A stretch of DNA of 64,000 bases from Choristoneura fumiferana (GCF_025370935.1 NC_133497.1:9725000-9788999); one strand, 5' to 3'; numbered from the stretch's first letter, positions 12,150 through 23,567 are shown. Notes: a model not told the origin generated them from the letters alone. A program made the numbers and translations.

Positions 12150-12573
12150 GAACTGTACCTAACTGTAGCTGTGTGTCTCTATTTGTTTTGTACGAATAGA
12201 CGGAGACGTCGTCACATCTAACCGTCAGTTAACACTTATCAATGGATGGTGTAGCCGTGGTGGCCTAGTGGTTTGACCTATCGCCTCTCAAGCAGAGGGT
12301 CGTGGGTTCAAACCCCGGCTCGCACCTCTGAGTTTTCCGAAATTCATGTGCGGAATTACATTTGAAATTTACCACGAGCTTTGCGGTGAAGGAAAACATC
12401 GTGAGGAAACCTGCACAAAATTGCGCTGCAATTCAATGGTGCGTGTGAAGTTCCCAATCCGCACTGGGCCCGCGTGGGAACTACGGCCCAAGCCCTCTTG
12501 TTCTGAGAGGAGGCCTGTGCCCAGCAGTGGGACGTATATAGGCTGGGATGAATGGATGGTGAAACAGCCCCTA
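12150..12573. mobile_element. MITE family F, split by a SINE
   Basis: The remaining left part includes atttgttttgtacgaatag and cagttaacacttatcaatgg. The right terminus aaacagcccctaa resumes after the SINE. Its left terminal repeat is missing or diverged. The intact relative at 16686-16830 gives the expected structure. Confidence 0.65.
12252..12550 (+). mobile_element. Full-length tRNA-derived SINE (family A) inside a MITE
   Basis: The head is agccgtggtggcctagtgg, the B box gggttcaaaccccgg, and the tail tataggctgggatg. An 11-bp target duplication, aatggatggtg, stands at 12241-12251 and again at 12551-12561. Confidence 0.93.
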
Positions 12574-13058
12574 ATTATTATGAATGTTTTTGCTGACGCT
12601 TCTCCGAACGGCCACATCCGCAGTCGTTTATGGCAACAATCCGGACCTATGCCCGGGGGAGTTAAAAAAAAGTTTTTAATAAGCAAATCTAGAAAATTAA
12701 CTTGCCCGTTGCCTGCTCGTCTTACCAATCAGAGCTCGGAAAGGGTCAGCTATTCTTATGTCATTAATGTCACGTGTAGATATTAATATGGATACACCCT
12801 GAAATAATACAAACAATATTAAAACAAAAAAAAACTCATTATTGAATTTATTGCTAAACGAGTACTGATATGCTTTTGATTTTATTCTTAAGTTTCTCTA
12901 TAATTGTTATAAATGACTATTCAACTAGTCAGGGCATCTATTAGGAAATTTTTAGGTCTCATCATCATTTTGAAAATGAGAAACGAAAATGGAAATATTT
13001 TTATTTCCTTTTTAGGTTTACAATATACGGTATCAAGATTGGGACTTCCTAGTAAGCA

Positions 13059-13335
13059 TTTTTTTTTATTTGACTGGATGGCAAACGAGCAAGTGGGTCT
13101 CCTGATGGTAAGAGATCACCACCGCCCATAAACATCTGCAACACCAGGGGTATTGCAGATGCGTTGCCAACCTAGAGGCCTAAGATGGGATACCTCAAGT
13201 GCCAGTAATTTCACCGGCTGTCTTACTCTCCACGCCGAAACACAACAGTGCAAGCACTGCTGCTTCACGGCAGGATTAACGAGCAAGATGGTGGTAGCAA
13301 TCCGGGCGGACCTTGCACAAGGTCCTACCACCTAC
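13059..13335 (-). mobile_element. Retroelement 3' tail, family B
   Basis: The 3' A-run is on the left as ttttttttatttgactgg. The body matches the copy at 9311-9603 almost throughout. Confidence 0.75.
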
Positions 13336-13599
13336 TCCTGGTCCTACTTTGTCATTTCTAAGTTCATATCTCAAACACGGCTGATCCGATTTTTACCACA
13401 CATAATTAAAAACCTTTAAGTATGAGGAATCTTGCTTTCACGAAACTAACTGCATCGAAATTGGTCCATCCCATTGTTTTATTTTTACATTAATTTGGCA
13501 CATTTTATTCAAAGAGGAAACGCCGCCAGCATCTTCGGGACCTTGCCTAAGGGGTACCCCTATCCATATCTGTGGGGGTACCCTATAAGTAATTAGTTT

Positions 13600-13745
13600 A
13601 AGGGCCTGTTTCACCACTTGTCCACTAACTTTAAGTGACGGTTATCAGTGATGCCGTCTCTGTTTGTTTTGTCCGAATAAACAAAGACGACATTACTTTT
13701 ATCTGACACTTAAAGTTAGCCGACAAGTGGTGAAACAGGCCCTTA
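13600..13745. mobile_element. MITE, family F (variant)
   Basis: A palindromic unit of about 146 bp. The left end agggcctgtttcaccacttg is mirrored at the right by caagtggtgaaacaggccct. The middle has gatgccgtctctgtttg and its inverse. Confidence 0.8.
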
Positions 13746-13828
13746 GTTTTATTTTATTTTATGCGAGTTTTTTAAGTCTAGTCGTTTTTTTTTAAATTTA
13801 ATAATTGTCAATAAATAAAAACATTTGG

Positions 13829-13905
13829 CACATGAATTCTGAAAAATTGAGAGATGTGAGCCCGGGTTTGAACCCACAACCTGCCTTAGAGGCCATAAGG
13901 TCCAG
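13829..13905 (-). mobile_element. SINE A head-proximal fragment
   Basis: It retains cacatgaattctgaaaaa and gagcccgggtttgaaccc, the tRNA-like part of family A in reverse, diverged. Confidence 0.55.
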
Positions 13906-14390
13906 CCACTAAAATACTATGAATTTTTAGGGTTCAGTCAGAGTAAAAATATCTTTATTAAATTTAGGCTATAACAAGCACGTATGAATGTCAAAAAAAT
14001 CTCCCACCGGTTCGTTCCGTACCCAAAGGGTGCCAACGGAACCTTACTACTGAGACTCCGCTGTCTGTCTGTCTGTCCGTCTGTCACGGGCTCTATCTCT
14101 TGAGCCGTAATAGCTAGGCACTTTAAATTTTCACAGATTATGTTTTACTGTGGCCGCTATAACAACAAATACTAAAAACAGAATAAAATGAAAGAAAGGT
14201 TTATTTTGGCTCCATAAGTACCACCTAAAACTAAGACTAGAACTAGCACTAAAACTAAGTTACTTGGTGACACGGCAGGATACCAAAAAGGGTCTCCACT
14301 CAGCATGTGTTGCCGCACATTATGTGCAGCAACGCTGGTTTTCTGTGGAGACCTATAATACTAATTTCTAATGTTGTATATAGATGATGA

Positions 14391-14698
14391 AGCCGTGGTG
14401 GCCTAGTGGTTTGACCTATCGCCTCTCAAGCAGAGGGTCGTGGGTTCGAACCCCGGCTCGCACCTCTGAGTTTTTCGAAATTCATGTGCGGAGTTACATT
14501 AGTAATTTACCACGAGCTTTGCGGTGAAGGAATACATCGTGAGGAAACCTGCACAAACCTGCGAAGCAATTCAATGGTGTGTGTGAAGTTCCCAATCCGC
14601 ACTGGGCCCGCGTGGGAACTATGGCCCAAGCCCTCTTGTTCTGAGAGGAGGCCTGTGCCCAGCGGTGGGACGTATATAGAATGGGATGATGATGATGA
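14391..14698 (+). mobile_element. Full-length SINE A with 12-bp target duplication
   Basis: The head is agccgtggtggcctagtgg and the tail gggatgatgatgatga. A direct repeat, tatagatgatga, lies on both sides (14379-14390 and 14699-14710). It looks recent. Confidence 0.93.
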
Positions 14699-15099
14699 TA
14701 TAGATGATGAATGGGACGGAACCCTTCGTGCGCGAATCCGGCTCGCACTTGGCCGGTTTTCCTTTTTTAATAAATTCAAATTCAAAAGTACACAGTTATA
14801 ATTAAATAAACAGTTATTTTACAAAGTTGACACAAATAAAGATAGTGTTAATGTTGGTTGTGAACTGCTTAACGCAATGTGCCAAGTTAATTATATTTGA
14901 CCTTCCGCCTGTACGTTGGCACTTACAAACAAACACACGTACATTTTCCGTCACTTTATTTTGTTATTAATGAAATCGAAATTTAACTTTCGAGGTGTTT
15001 AAATTACTTTAGGTGCTAATAAAAGTAGTTTTGTTATTTAGAAGGAAGTTCAAGGAAAAAACTTTTTTTAACAGGCTTTTTTAAAAAAGATTTATTACA

Positions 15100-15630
15100 A
15101 ACTAGCTGTTGCTCGCGACTCCGCGTAGAATTTCATTTATCGCTATCCCGCGGGAACTATGCTATTTTCCGGGATAAAAACTATCCTATGTCCTTCCCCG
15201 GGAATCAAACTATCTGTATCCATCCATCCATCCCAGCCTATATACGTCCCACTGCTGGGCAGAGGCCTCCTCTCAGAACAAGAGGGCTTGGGCCATAGTT
15301 CCCACGCGGGCCCAGTGCGGATTGGGAACTTCGCACGCACCATTGAATTGCTTCGCAGGTTTGTGCAGGTTTCCTCACGATGTTTTCCTTCACCGCAAAG
15401 CTCGTGGTAAATTTCAAATGTAATTCCGCACATGAATTTCGAAAAACTGTTTTTGGGTTTGAACCCACGACCCTCTGCTTGAGAGGCGATAGGTCAAACC
15501 ACTAGGCCACCACGGCTTAATAAACTATCTGTATACCGAATTTCATCTAAATCGGTTCAGCGGTTTAGATGTGATGAGGTAAAAAACAAACAGACAGACA
15601 ATCTTTTGCTTTTATGTATTAGTAGGATAA
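15100..15630 (-). repeat. Dispersed repeat family H, split by a SINE
   Basis: The unit in reverse has tttccgggataaaaactatc and accgaatttcatctaaatcg. Parts of it recur at 33300-33760, 34160-34400, 36490-36710, 37630-37800, 38260-38430, 41335-41670, 45420-45560, 53868-54556, 56280-56440 and 60600-60800. Copies often begin with a stretch such as actaatattataaatgcgaa. The class is not settled. Confidence 0.6.
15220..15519 (-). mobile_element. Full-length SINE A inserted in repeat H
   Basis: A 13-bp direct repeat, aaactatctgtat, flanks the SINE (15207-15219 and 15520-15532), and the host repeat continues on both sides. The tail is catccatccatccc and the head ccaccacggctt. Confidence 0.93.
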
Positions 15631-15780
15631 CGCCTCTAGCTTGTGGGTTCCGGTTAAAAACAGATGAGTAAACAAATTCCGTTACTTAGCAGCCCGCTTT
15701 ATAAAATATGAAGCGAAGTGTATTGGTGATTAAAAAATTCGGCCTAACTTCGGCTCGATAACCTGCCTCTTAAATTTTAC

Positions 15781-16505
15781 AATACAATACAATACAAATA
15801 TTCTTTATTGCACACCATAAAGCAGTAAAAATACTTATAATATAAACACATTCACGGTAGACAATAGGCGGTCTTATCGCTTAAAAGCGATCTCTTCCAG
15901 ACAACCATTTGGGTACAAGAAATTATATATGTTACAAAAATAGGTGGCGGAAACAGAAACAGAAAATAAAAAACAAACAAAAAAATCAATAACATTAAAA
16001 TAAATACAAATGAAAACAACTATATAAATACATACATGCAAAATACTATACAATACATAACCACTAACATAAAACAGCAATATAAATTAACAATAAGGCC
16101 GCAATGGGAGAAAAAGGATAAGAAATTAGGAAATAAAATAGATAAACACAGAAAGACTGAGGACAGAGCTAAGAAGGCAGTGTCAAGAAGTGAGCCTTGA
16201 CGAGATTTTTGAAAATAGGAAGAGATTTAGCTTTCCTCACATCTAGGGGAAGAGAGTTCCATAAAAGGATTGAAGTGCAAGTGAAGGAGTTATGATAGAA
16301 CTTAGAGGAAGAAATTGGAACAGTGAGAAGTAAATTTTGGGAAGACCGAATGGAAGACAGGAACTTAAAAACGTTGTTGGAGATATTCTGGACTTGTGGT
16401 TGAAAAGTATGCTGTATAAAAGAGAAAGAATATGAGAGTCACGGCGAAAACGAATGGGAGCCACTTGAGATGCGTGCGATAGGTGGAGACGTGGTCAATT
16501 TCCGT
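15781..16505 (-). mobile_element. LINE (Jockey/CR1-like): RT C-terminus, 3' UTR and pentamer tail
   Basis: In reverse the sequence encodes VAPIRFRRDSHILSLLYSIL and later LWNSLPLDVRKAKSLPIFKN, LVKAHFLTLPS and a stop. This is the usual closing segment of a Jockey/CR1-type reverse transcriptase frame, with at least one frameshift between the two parts. The 3' UTR runs to (TTGTA)n at 15781. 5'-truncated and dead. Confidence 0.8.
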
Positions 16506-16685
16506 AATCCGAATATGAACCGAATACAGACATTAAAATATATTAACATATTTTAATTGTGTTTAACGCGACGAGATTGTTGATAACAAGCCTTTAATAA
16601 TTAAAAATAAAAATACATAATGTTTACTTAGTTTGTTAAACTTGTGAACCAATTTTTTTTAAATTAAATTTACGAATTGAAATTT

Positions 16686-16830
16686 AAGGGGCTGTTTCAC
16701 CATCCATTGATTAGCGTTAACCGACGGTTAAATGTGATGCCGTCTCTGTCTATTCGAGCAAAACAAATAGAGACGGCATCACACCTAACGGCCAGTTAAC
16801 ACTAATCAACGGATGGTGAAACAGCCCCTA
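16686..16830. mobile_element. Intact palindromic MITE, family F
   Basis: About 145 bp. The left end ggggctgtttcaccatccat is mirrored by atggtgaaacagcccc. The interior gatgccgtctctgtctatt is mirrored by aatagagacggcatc. A TA or TTAA target is likely. Related copies stand at 12150, 13600, 48605 and 63387. Confidence 0.88.
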
Positions 16831-17036
16831 TATAAGAGTTGTTTATTAAAATAATAGGTACTAACTTTGTTGCATATTTACTGATATCACTGATATGGCA
16901 GACATGCATTCTATTAATTTCAGTCGAAATAGTACAAGTACCTAGGTTCTTATTTTCTAGTGCCGAATGTGCATTTAAACCGAATTTCGGCCGGATGCCG
17001 TTCGGCTCAAGCTGCCGTAATTCGGTTTAACCGAAT

Positions 17037-17165
17037 GTAAAAAACTTGTATTGTATTGTAAAACTCTTTATTGTAATAAAAACACATGAAAATAACATAA
17101 CACAGGATAATAAGATGTACAAAGGCGAACTTATCCCTTAAAGGGATCTCTTCCAGTTAACAGTT
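17037..17165 (-). mobile_element. LINE 3' tail just upstream of exon 2
   Basis: The left end is cttgtattgtattgtaaaac and the body actctttattgtaataaaaa, then gggatctcttccagttaaca. It is the same tail type as 15781. It ends about 44 bp before the exon 2 start. Confidence 0.65.
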
Positions 17166-17208
17166 AAAGTTAAACTTCGGCTCATCCTTAATGTTTTTTC
17201 CTTAACAG

Positions 17209-17350
17209 TTGGTGGGCGCCCCGTGCGGCCAGCACGGCCAGTACACGTTCTACAAAGCCCTCCGGATAACGGGAGAAAGAGAGCGCATCATCGCCATAGG
17301 GGACTTCTTCTTCGTGAGGATATGGCAGGACTCCGAGCTGGTCTCCATAG
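17209..17350 (+). CDS. ARID5B: ARID5-like gene, exon 2 (BAH-like N-terminal module, first part)
   Basis: The exon encodes 47 codons plus one base, starting LVGAPCGQHGQYTFYKA and containing IGDFFFVRIWQDSELVSI. This is the hallmark N-terminus of ARID5A/ARID5B; the human proteins have a closely similar V-G-(S/A)-PCG-HG-Y-FYKA block followed by a GDFFFVR block. The region forms a BAH-like module; in ARID5 proteins it precedes the DNA-binding ARID domain. The acceptor is cttaacag and the donor ATAG|GTAAAC, leaving phase 1, completed by GG at the start of exon 3. GC content and codon use stand out sharply from the surrounding AT-rich DNA. ARID5 proteins are nuclear; the mammalian ARID5B acts with the demethylase PHF2. 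The exon is tightly bracketed by transposon sequence: a LINE tail ending about 44 bp upstream and a palindromic element starting 14 bp downstream. Confidence 0.93.
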
Positions 17351-17364
17351 GTAAACCAGTTGGC

Positions 17365-17541
17365 CTTGAAACGCACTGGCAGCGTTACCGGTTGTAATAT
17401 TCGCGCTAATATGAAAGTGTCCGCATAGAATAACGCGCGGAAAGCGGGGCGCGGTATTCTATGCGGACACTTTCATACTAGCGCGAATATTACAACTGGT
17501 ACCGCCTCCGCGCTGCGCCACCGCTGTCAGTGCGTTTCAAG
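17365..17541. mobile_element. Palindromic element 14 bp after the exon 2 donor
   Basis: The ends cttgaaacgcactg and cagtgcgtttcaag are exact inverses. An inner pair is also inverted: gcgctaatatgaaagtgtcc against ggacactttcatactagcgc. Total length 177 bp. A half copy lies at 29190-29291. Confidence 0.85.
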
Positions 17542-17565
17542 CTTTATTTACGCACAATAAGGCCT

Positions 17566-17712
17566 GGGGGGGCTACTACGAAATTCGAAAATCGAAGTTC
17601 GTATCGTACCGTCCCGTTCACTCAAAAAATTCAAACTTCGTCCGCTGACGCTTATGTTATTTAATACGGGAGTGAGAGGGACGGTACGATATGAACTTCG
17701 AGTTTCGTAGTA
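17566..17712. mobile_element. Inverted-repeat MITE, family G
   Basis: It starts ggggggctactacgaaattc and ends gagtttcgtagtagcctccc. The inner halves, taccgtcccgttcactc and gtgagagggacggtac, are also mirrored. It is the best-preserved copy of the family here. Confidence 0.8.
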
Positions 17713-18271
17713 GCCTCCCTGTTGCCTGTTGGTTTGAGTTTTAGAATCTTCCGGCCCGTGTTACCACTCTGTCGGTCATATACTCTCTTGCTCACATTTG
17801 TCTCAAATGAGCGAGAGGGAAATATGATCTTAGGTGTCCATGCCGTCTACTATACATAAATTAATCATATCATGCTTACTGTTTTGAAGCGAAAAATCAT
17901 AATGACGTTTGACTTCACGTTTCGACGTTTCCGTCTCTTTCGTTTGCTTTAAAAACGAAAGGAATGGGATATAAGTGTCGACGTCACGCTTTGCAGTGTG
18001 GCTGGGTACGAAAAAGATCCATTGGGACGGTTTGGCCTAATGTCTTAAGTCTTGTTTACTAATTTGTGTGATTAAAGTGCCTTACTCAAGGCCCTTCATG
18101 CGGGGCCTGTTTTTCGTTTTGTGTGTAAGACTTTAATGAAGAGCAAAATGTAGCCGGCGGTGTAGCGGTGGCCTTTAACGAAGCGGTACAAAATGAGGTA
18201 CCGCGGGGGAGTGAGCGATGCGCACAAGGCGAGCGGGGTTGGCAATAGGGTTGTCAGATACAACAGTTTGC

Positions 18272-18520
18272 AGGTGGTAGGACCTTGTGCAAGGTCCGCC
18301 CGGATTGCTACCACCATCTTGCTCGCTAATCCTGCCGTGAAGCAGCAGTGCTTGCACTGTTGTGTTTCGGCGTGGAGAGTAAGACAGCCGGTGAAATTAC
18401 TGGCACTTGAGGTATCCCATCTTAGACCTCTAGGTTGGCAACGCATCTGCAACCCCCCTGGTGTACCATCAGGAAACCCACTTGCAAGTTTGCCATTCAG
18501 TCGAATAAAAAAAAAAAAGG
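18272..18520 (+). mobile_element. Retroelement 3' tail, family B (with A-run)
   Basis: It begins caggtggtaggaccttgtgc and ends ccattcagtcgaataaaa with an A-run, defining the 3' orientation of the family. Confidence 0.8.
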
Positions 18521-19477
18521 TATTTCATTTCCGGGACAATTCGAGGGTTACGAATGGGTTCAAATTGACAAAATCATTAGAATTGCTAAAAAAGTGAGCC
18601 CAGATTTTGTTATTTGGCTATTCTTTTGGAAGGACCTCAAAAACAGTTCACAGGCGTGGGAATTCTGAATACAGGCCGTCAATGTTAACCGCAGCTTCAA
18701 TTTTTAATATGGAAGGAAGTACTGCTCTCGTAAATTTAAAAAAACTAGTATAGTTAGTAGTCCAAATCCGGGACATTAAAGTGTAAGTAATTCCTGGACA
18801 CGGGACAAGACACGTAATTCCGGGACAATCCTGAATGTCCCGGCCATCTGGCAACCCTACAAGCATAAAGCTTGAAACCCACTGACAGCAGTCAGCAGCA
18901 GCGCCTCGCCGAGAAGCGTGGATTGGCGCACGACTGTCATATGCGCAGAAATTAATGATCACCGCTATAGTTTCGTGCCGTGGGTTTTATAAATTTTGAA
19001 GTGAAGTGGATCAAAATAGACTTGCGAAATCGACGTCAACATACAAATAAAGTGTATAAGTGTGTGTTTTTGGAGTCTTTTTTTTATAAGTGTAATAAAT
19101 AAAGCGCTTGGAAAAATTGGTCCTGCGCTGGGCTTTGAGTAGAGCACTTTTAAGTAAACCACTGTAAGTCCGACTAAAACCTTTTCACAATAAACGTCCC
19201 AGTGGCTTCCTTGATGAAAACAATGATGGCTTACTGACTACTGAGACAAAGTCGTACCGCAACTCGTGCCTACGGCGGTTTACTTTTAACTAACATATAT
19301 TGTTATTATTGGACATATATAACTAACAGATTTTAGTATAATTCGGCGAAAAGTAATCACTTTTCGCTTACGTGTAAAACTGGAATTAAAAAAAAACATA
19401 CGTGTTTGTAAGAAATCATGATATTTGAAACATACGTTAGCGATAAGTGATTAAAGTTAGGGTTTCTGTGAGAGAGC

Positions 19478-19611
19478 CTGTACTACGAACGAAGTGCAAA
19501 ATTCGAGCTTCGTATCTTGCCGTCCCGCTTATTCTTATATTACTTAATAGGAGAGTGAGAGGGATGGTGAAACAAGAACTTCGATTTTCGAATTTCCTAG
19601 TAGCCCCCCCA
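19478..19611. mobile_element. Inverted-repeat MITE, family G
   Basis: The ends are tgtactacgaacgaagtgc and cgaatttcctagtagccccc, with cttgccgtcccgcttattc and gagtgagagggatgg between. Diverged arms. Confidence 0.7.
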
Positions 19612-20907
19612 GTCTATTTGGCGCTATCATGACGTTCATTTGTCTTTGACATTTGCTTCACGTTTGTGATTGGTTGAATAACTAAATGAGCCAATCGCAA
19701 GCAAATGTAACGTCATTGCATCTCGATACTAACGCCATCTAGCGATGTGTTACCTGTCAGGAAACCTTCATTGTTGAAAAGTAACATAAAATGCGATAAT
19801 ATGACAAGAAAAGGCATAGGCTGAATGTTTTATACCCTCTATTGACATCAATAATATTTCCTATAAAAAAATCCTTAAGGGGATCCCATACTCCAATGAC
19901 CTTCGATCTGAATTCCTTAGTTTTCTAATGTTTTTTGTAGCTTATTATATTAACAACAACGGCTTTAAGCCATATAGTATCCCATATTTACTTCAAAGTT
20001 CATGGTCTTCGAGATATTTGGCATCAAAGTTGAACAATTTCAGGCCAAAAGACTGGTTTTCTGGCCATAACTTTTGTGTTAATTAGTTTCAGATAAAAAA
20101 CCAAGACACGTTTTTAGAGACGTCAAAGACGAACCCAAAAATGTAGATCTTCGTGTATGTTAGATCTTTCACGTCAATACGAAATGTTTTTTTTAGACAA
20201 TGTTTAAAAAAATCATACAAAATTAACTATTCATTTTCCACTTATTTAAAAAAAATCCTGACGCTATTTCACCACCAGAAATAAGTAATATTGTTTTTAA
20301 ATATAAACAAAACTTTGTGGTAAAAGTGCTAAAAAGTCAGATAATCTTTGTTGTTGGATCCAATAGAAAGTTTTGATGTAGTTACAAAATTACGATTTTT
20401 TCCTCATTTCGTGACATTTTCCTGACGTCAAGATATTTTGGATGTTTTATGTAGTTTGTTTTATGATCTCGTCCTTAGGGTTAATAATTTCTTGGCAAAA
20501 CTGATTTCTTGTCAATTTCCTGACTGGACAACTTTTTGAGAAATACTCAATTACTCACTCATATGTTCAAGCAGCTCCACACTTGATTTTACTGTTTTTA
20601 AACTTCCTTTTAAATTTAATACTGCGCCTCTTTAACACCTTTCGTACATACAAAGATTGTGCTCCTTTACTCTACACTTCATATAATGACGCCTTGTCTT
20701 GTCATGTTATCAAATGTCATTGTAAATCAAAACCACAGAAATAGCAAAAAGAGGAATGCAAATGTTGTGTTCTCAATCGTTGTCGGCACTTTGTTGACTT
20801 GTTTTTTCGGGATTTCATAGGCTTTAAGTAGATTGCGGGATTCGCCGATGAAATGATATCCTTGTTTAATGCAATTATCCCATTTTTTAAGGAGTTATCT
20901 TCGTAGC

Positions 20908-21036
20908 TGGTGACGTTTCTAGCTCGTGACGTTTCTAGCTCGTGACGTTTCTAGCTCGTGACGTTTCTAGCTCGTGACGTTTCTAGCTCGTGACGTTTCT
21001 AGTTAGTGACGTTTCTAGCTCGTGTGACATTTCTAT
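20908..21036. repeat. Minisatellite, 16-bp unit, about 7 copies
   Basis: The unit gtgacgtttctagctc repeats in tandem with very few changes (one copy has agttagt; the last degrades to gtgacatttct). Each unit contains a TGACGT core. The near identity points to recent expansion. Confidence 0.9.
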
Positions 21037-21246
21037 TCCTCTTATTACTAGATTTAAGATCAAAACCCTAACTCATCTCATAAAATACTGTCAACAGATA
21101 AAAAATACCCCGAATGGCTGCCACCACTTCATGACCAACTAATCATAGGTATTAAACTTGCAGATTACCAACAAATATCCTTTACGACGACCTCGTAACA
21201 CTCTGGCTTCAATTTTCCAAAACCTAGATATTAGGACGCGTACTGT

Positions 21247-21361
21247 GCCCTATTTCACGAAGCTACAAGTTACAATTTACACGCGGTTGTCTTTGTTTAA
21301 CAATATGTATTGAAAAGAGACTACCGCTTGTAAATTGTAACTTGTAACTTCGTGAAATGGG
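21247..21361. mobile_element. Palindromic element, about 115 bp
   Basis: The left end gccctatttcacgaagctac is mirrored by acttcgtgaaatgggc, and caagttacaatttaca by tgtaaattgtaacttg. Non-coding MITE. Confidence 0.8.
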
Positions 21362-22012
21362 CTTCTGGACGCTAGCGGATAGCGGTGTTTTTATAAAAGC
21401 TACACTTATTTTTTTACCAACATTCATTGACAACCACGACACAGATTAGTTTACAAGACTAGAATCGTAATAATGAGTCCGTTAATAACATAAAAAAGCA
21501 AACAAAAAACTATAGACCGATAAGGTCAATGTGACGTCATGCCTTGTTACACTTTGGTTAGGTACTTAGACGTGACGTGCCGTAACATTTTTGTTTCATT
21601 AACGAAAGGTTTTTTTTTGATAAAATTAAAGGAATGAGATACGACAGATTACGTAAGAAGAATTTTCTTAGTTCTTTGAGCGGATCTAAAAGTATCCATA
21701 CCAATGATGTATATTTTGAATTACCGTGAGTATTATGAGGTCAAGCCAGAGGTAGCATGCCAGTAATTTAGTACCTATCAGCATCTTTCCCTCTAGACTA
21801 GACTTAATCGCTCTAAGGCTGTGAATAGGACGCCAGCCGGCGGCGGCGCAGCGAGCGTTTTTTCTGTTCTTTGCGTGTGCTGCTAGGTGACCACTCAGGC
21901 TGCCAAAGTGAACAAATAACACGCTCGGCGCTTCGCTACCAGCTACTGTCCAGTCTGCGGTGTACTTCAAAAAACTTGTGTCCACGCAAAGAGCACAGCA
22001 CCATAATCAGAA

Positions 22013-22371
22013 TACGGTATTTGACAACTCCTGAATTTGCCATATCTTAATATTATTATGAAAAATATAGATGTACAGACAGTGTTTAGCGAAGAGAAAA
22101 CTTAAATCGGTTGAAAATTGGATTTATAGTGATTTTTTGAAAAATCTATATACCTGTCTCTTTCTCAAACGCTTTTCTCTATGCAGCAAGTATGGCGGTA
22201 TTGGCGTGTGACGTCACATGCCAGTATGTCTTTCTCTGTCTAATCTTGAATTTCAAACCTTTATAACTTTGTTATTTGTAAAGGTAGCTTAAAAATTGTT
22301 TCTCTATTCGATAACAGGCATTGTTTAGTTTTAATTTATAAAACATGTACTAAATAGTCAAATACCGTATT
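22013..22371. mobile_element. Candidate 359-bp element with short inverted ends
   Basis: The 14-bp end atacggtatttgac is exactly inverted at the right as gtcaaataccgtat. The interior has no coding frame. Only one copy is visible, so this is a weaker call. Confidence 0.4.
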
Positions 22372-22571
22372 TGATATTGTAAATAATTCCAGGACACATG
22401 ACCGTAAAATTTGATTTTTAACAGCTTTATATATTACAGTTGGGTTGGGTGATCAGTGATGTCACAGTTCAGAATTAACATACAGAATCTATGGGGGAAC
22501 GGCCTTTTGACAGCTCGCAACAAGTATGTCAATAGATTGGATTACAAATGGCCTGTAAGCTAGTGTTTTAG

Positions 22572-22710
22572 GTATACGGTCGAAACTGAATCACGTACCA
22601 GGAACCTATTCATAATCAATTTCGCTATGATTTCTTTGGCCAAAGTGTAGAATGTCAACATGACATTAATGGCACTAAGGTTCCACCTGGTACGTGATCC
22701 TCGACTATAC
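22572..22710. mobile_element. Candidate MITE, about 139 bp
   Basis: The imperfect inverted ends include atcacgtaccaggaacc at the left and ggttccacctggtacgtgat at the right, followed by outer gtcga/tcgac. Confidence 0.55.
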
Positions 22711-23567
22711 ACAGGTGAGAACATCATACGTTACAAAAAACGCTACTCGCTCCGCTCTTTGTGTGGATGTAAGCTATTGAGTCCGCTAGTAGTCGCCTGT
22801 GATAAAAATTTAAGTATACTTTATTAATTATAACGAGCTAATATTACGAAGATTTCATCTGTCTTGCTTTAGAATGAGAAGGAAAAAGCTAGTAGTCTTG
22901 GAATAGTATGCTACCTCGGGTTAACATCAAACAAGTCGACTCAAAATGCATGCTGGCTTTGTGTTGAGTTGTCCTCTCTCTCACTCAAGCGTGTTTTTAG
23001 CTATAGAGTGACAAATACATGTGACTTGGGTTGGTGTTGACCTGGCTTTATGGAACTGTGTTTAAATATAATTAACTGACTTCAAAAGCTTGGGATTTGA
23101 TTGTATTGAAGAAGTAACTATACTTATAGTTTATTCGAGTTGACGAGCTAAGTTCTTGAGAGAGAATTACCGCGCATGATTGGTTGGTTAAACCAGTGAG
23201 CTGGTCACTCTTGTTCATTCATTATTAGTTAGTTCTAAACTTGAATAAAGTGTAGCGTTTTTTTAAATTATACTTCATATTGTTTTTTCGTGGGAATTCC
23301 TAAAACTCCACCCTTATGCTGTGTTGTATAATGTAACTAAATGTGGGGTTAGTTGGTTAAATCTTTTCTTTTGAATTAAGCTTGACCGCCCAAGAGACAG
23401 GCTCTGCCTAGTTTGGGGTCTCTGTTGATTCTTGTTAACACCATGGTGTGCACGATTTCTGCATTGTAATTGCATTGTTACCTAATTACTTAGTTACCTA
23501 ATTAGGAACATAGTCCGAAAAACGAAAAAAAATTATATTCCCATACAAAATATATTGGTTAGCTGAC

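Larger units (their letters stand above)
192..17208 (+). other. Intron 1 of the ARID5-like gene (about 17 kb, repeat-filled)
   Basis: The span between the donor at 192 and the acceptor at 17207-17208 (cttaacag) holds no recognisable host exon. It is made of SINEs, LINE 3' fragments, small inverted-repeat elements listed separately, and AT-rich unassigned sequence. The stretches 192-2140, 2445-3700, 5420-6560, 7220-9285, 11190-11600 and 14720-15100 hold nothing I can name beyond short low-complexity runs and old repeat fragments. Reading frames over 60 codons here coincide with repeats or have no recognisable content. Long first introns often carry enhancers, but none can be identified by eye. 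Confidence 0.5.

Noticed and set aside
14484..14801. 105-codon frame starting MCGVTLVIYHELCGEG
   Set aside because: It lies entirely within SINE A and its tail; the acidic D-run is the (GAT)n end.
17188..17376. 62-codon minus-strand frame opposite exon 2
   Set aside because: It is antisense to the conserved exon and reads through the splice donor.
20908..21036. CRISPR-like regular repeat
   Set aside because: Units are contiguous without spacers and the genome is eukaryotic, so it is a minisatellite.
21686..21985. 99-codon minus-strand frame in a GC-richer patch
   Set aside because: No domain recognised, no splice context, and Ala/Arg content follows from local GC; insufficient for a gene call.
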